Positions 14,534 to 16,150 of a stretch of DNA of 16,150 bases are shown here, piece by piece. This DNA is from an uncultured Bulleidia sp. GTDB lineage: Bacteria; Bacillota_I; Bacilli_A; Erysipelotrichales; Erysipelotrichaceae. The notes beneath the pieces are model-generated. The model made no database searches. It saw nothing but the letters and a program-made list of their open reading frames with translations, and was not told where the DNA came from. The position numbers were made by a program, and so were the translations under genes. Within the stretch, counting starts at the first letter, position 1; every line of letters starts with the position of its first letter. Location of the stretch: NCBI GenBank assembly GCA_934757945.1, contig CAKVLT010000037.1, positions 1 through 16,150 on the forward strand, in the 5' to 3' direction.

Positions 14534-14569
14534 AGCTATCATAGTTTCAATTCAAAGAGGTATAACTGC

Positions 14570-14980
14570 ATGTGGAATAAAATGAAATACAAATTACAGA
14601 GATTCATGATTGGAAGATATGGTGTAGATACACTGGGTATGCACATTCTATGGTTCTGTGTCGCGCTGAGTTTCCTGAGTCTTCTCTTCAGAAAACAGAG
14701 TCTTTTTCTCTATATCCTTCTGGATGTACTTACCTTTTATGAACTGTACAGAACATTTTCAAAAAACTATGGAAAACGCAACAGAGAGAACACACTCTAT
14801 CTGGATTTTCTTACCAGAGTAAAAAGAAGTTACAAAGTACTCAAAAACAATCTGACAGACAAGCAGTATCACTATTATCTATGTCCTAAATGCGCACAGA
14901 TGATACGCATTCCAAGAGGCAGAGGAAAAATCACTATTCACTGCCCTAACTGCAGACATTCTTTTGATAAAAAAAGTTAA
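14570..14980 (+). CDS. Two-TM membrane protein with C-terminal zinc ribbon, unknown function
   Basis: A 136-residue protein. Residues 24-40 and 44-60 are two closely spaced hydrophobic helices; residues 62-100 are basic and charged; the C-terminus is a zinc ribbon with CPKC (105-108) and CPNC (125-128) separated by a short basic loop. The ribbon is therefore likely in the cytoplasm, held at the membrane. I do not recognise a named function; proteins with this layout occur widely in Firmicutes as hypothetical zinc-ribbon proteins. The ATG chosen has GAGG nine bases upstream (14557-14560); a TTG at 14519 in frame is upstream of the promoter-like sequence and was discounted. A single gene, ended by the hairpin at 14982. 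It diverges from the CydD-like gene. Confidence 0.75.
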   Translation: MWNKMKYKLQRFMIGRYGVDTLGMHILWFCVALSFLSLLFRKQSLFLYILLDVLTFYELYRTFSKNYGKRNRENTLYLDFLTRVKRSYKVLKNNLTDKQYHYYLCPKCAQMIRIPRGRGKITIHCPNCRHSFDKKS

Positions 14981-14981
14981 T

Positions 14982-15032
14982 AAAAACTGTGAAAGCAAAA
15001 GGGAACAATTCACTTTTACCTTCACAGTTTTT
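14982..15032. terminator. Bidirectional terminator between zinc-ribbon and eutH genes
   Basis: AAAAACTGTGAA (14982-14993) pairs perfectly with TTCACAGTTTTT (15021-15032). Inside, AAAAG/CTTTT extends the stem past two mismatches, leaving an 11-base loop. It starts one base after the plus-strand stop and serves as terminator on both strands. Confidence 0.8.
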
Positions 15033-15050
15033 CATTTGTTATACTACGCA

Positions 15051-16076
15051 TTATTTTTCAAAAACATTGGCAATCACCAATCCTGCCATACCTGCTACAA
15101 GCTTCACCACAATAAACCATGTGACACTTTCAGGACACACACCAGCAATAAATCCAAGCTGTCCCCCAAAGACAAAAGCACCACTTAAAGCAAATGCAGC
15201 ATTCAGGATTTTACCTTTTGTATTCATCTTTTCATATAATGACAACATGGCAACACTCGTCCCTAAAGATAAAATCATCCCCATAACAGAGTACTTATCT
15301 ATCTTTAGAAACTTACCGATTTTTTCAATCTGAGACGAGAATTTTCTTAATATGATTTCGCAGAATACCAGGGATCCGCAAACGATAATACTCATCTGAA
15401 ATACTATACGTAGAGCTTCATCTATCAATCTTTCTTCTGTAAATCCCACTCCAAAGAAAAAAGTAAGGCATACAAGGAAAAAGAAAATATAGCCTGCTAT
15501 CTGCACCACTTGGGAAAACCAGGTCAGTACCCTTATCAAAGTTTGAAAAGACAGAAAAAACAACCCCATCAAAACTGCACAGATAAGAATTACCGGCAGA
15601 AAAGACACCAGAAAATGTTCTATCTTCAGTAAAAAACCACACAACATCAACACAGGAACTAATCCAGCTATCCCATAGACAGTGCCCTTCAGATAGTGTG
15701 TTAAATCTTCCTTATGCAGCCCATTTAAAAAGATTGGTAATTGAAAACTGATCAGACAACCTAATGTTGAAGTCAAAAGTACTCCACAGAATATAAGAAT
15801 GCTTTCAGAGTTTGTCATAGATTCCACAATGGAATACCCACCAAGGTCTGGAGCAAGCAAACTGGAAATACTCATTTCCTGATTCACAAAGAAACCGGCA
15901 TGACCATTCAGAAATGCAATGGCAATACAGTAAAAGCCACCCACACTCATCATAAAATCACCCATTGTGACAATCCCTTTATCAAAAGAGGAAGCTAATC
16001 CAAGTCTGTTCTTACATATCTTGTCCAATAAACCTAAAGCTGCAAAACATAATAAAATCAATATAATCGGATTCAT
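15051..16076 (-). CDS. eutH: EutH-like integral membrane transporter
   Basis: A 341-residue very hydrophobic protein with roughly ten membrane helices. It fits the EutH (ethanolamine permease) family: an N-terminal helix followed by LLDKICKNRLGLASSFDKG, then LLAPDLGGYSIVESM, and further LTSTLGCLISFQLPIFL and HKEDLTHYLKGTVYG, then C-terminal GQLGFIAGV. EutH carries ethanolamine across the cytoplasmic membrane. No other eut or microcompartment gene lies within the window, so here it may be a stand-alone amine carrier. The ATG is fixed by an in-frame stop four codons upstream, yet its Shine-Dalgarno (AGGA) abuts the start, so translation should be weak or leaderless. The 74 bases beyond it (16077-16150) hold no gene I can support; their last bases read as a T-run on the minus strand and may be the tail of an upstream terminator. 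Confidence 0.82.
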   Translation of the reverse strand: MNPIILILLCFAALGLLDKICKNRLGLASSFDKGIVTMGDFMMSVGGFYCIAIAFLNGHAGFFVNQEMSISSLLAPDLGGYSIVESMTNSESILIFCGVLLTSTLGCLISFQLPIFLNGLHKEDLTHYLKGTVYGIAGLVPVLMLCGFLLKIEHFLVSFLPVILICAVLMGLFFLSFQTLIRVLTWFSQVVQIAGYIFFFLVCLTFFFGVGFTEERLIDEALRIVFQMSIIVCGSLVFCEIILRKFSSQIEKIGKFLKIDKYSVMGMILSLGTSVAMLSLYEKMNTKGKILNAAFALSGAFVFGGQLGFIAGVCPESVTWFIVVKLVAGMAGLVIANVFEK

Positions 16077-16150
16077 TCCTATATATTACGATAAGAGCCA
16101 GAAAAAATTAAGAAGAAGTTATACATATACGCTATTCACCAAAAAAGCTC

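Noticed and set aside
1..16150. CRISPR array, tRNA/rRNA genes, insertion sequences or prophage
   Set aside because: No regularly spaced repeats, no transposase or integrase, and no structural-RNA sequence were seen on either strand.

Overview
The window looks like chromosomal DNA from a low-GC Firmicute (Bacillota), probably an anaerobic gut-type member of the Erysipelotrichia or Clostridia. The evidence is AT-rich sequence with strong AAGGAG/GGAGG ribosome binding sites, extended -10 promoters, a MarR plus two-ABC-half-transporter operon, an EutH homologue, a PTS-like IIB domain fused to a ROK fold, and a YgbA/CydDC-like cluster typical of anaerobic Firmicutes. The genus cannot be fixed from sequence alone. 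No rRNA, tRNA, CRISPR array, insertion sequence or phage structural gene was seen.

Layout. 1-95 (-): the first 31 codons of tex, cut by the window edge. 308-1506 (+): a stomatin/SPFH membrane protein followed directly by a small membrane-anchored Cys/His protein. 1525-3390 (-): a cytosolic LacI-type ligand-binding domain joined to a GGDEF diguanylate cyclase. 3517-7269 (+): a MarR repressor and two ABC half-exporters in one overlapping operon, with a perfect 24-bp palindrome at the promoter. 7313-8861 (+): an ATP-grasp gene of the DUF4343/R2K type interrupted by an in-frame amber codon, overlapping an RlaP-like nucleotidyltransferase. 8880-10313 (-): an unusual protein with an N-terminal unknown domain, a PTS IIB-like domain and a catalytically dead ROK domain. 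10402-10666 (+): the remnant of an AAA-type ATPase gene. 10699-14394 (-): an operon of CydD-like and CydC-like ABC half-exporters plus YgbA, driven by a promoter laced with TTAG/CTAA dyads. 14570-14980 (+): a two-TM zinc-ribbon protein diverging from that operon. 15051-16076 (-): an orphan EutH-like transporter.

How it fits together. The gene blocks are small and independent, separated by compact bidirectional hairpin terminators, several of which contain the stop codon of the gene on the minus strand. There are two different heterodimeric ABC exporters: one repressed by its own MarR (drug-export type), and one coupled to a nitrosative-stress protein (thiol or haem export type). Signalling is represented by the GGDEF protein and the IIB-pseudoROK protein, both of which look like soluble sugar or metabolite sensors. 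The most unusual items are the IIB-pseudoROK fusion, the ATP-grasp/nucleotidyltransferase pair with its amber codon, and the CydDC-YgbA operon. There is also evidence of gene decay (the ATPase remnant and the amber codon) in the 7.3-10.7 kb stretch.
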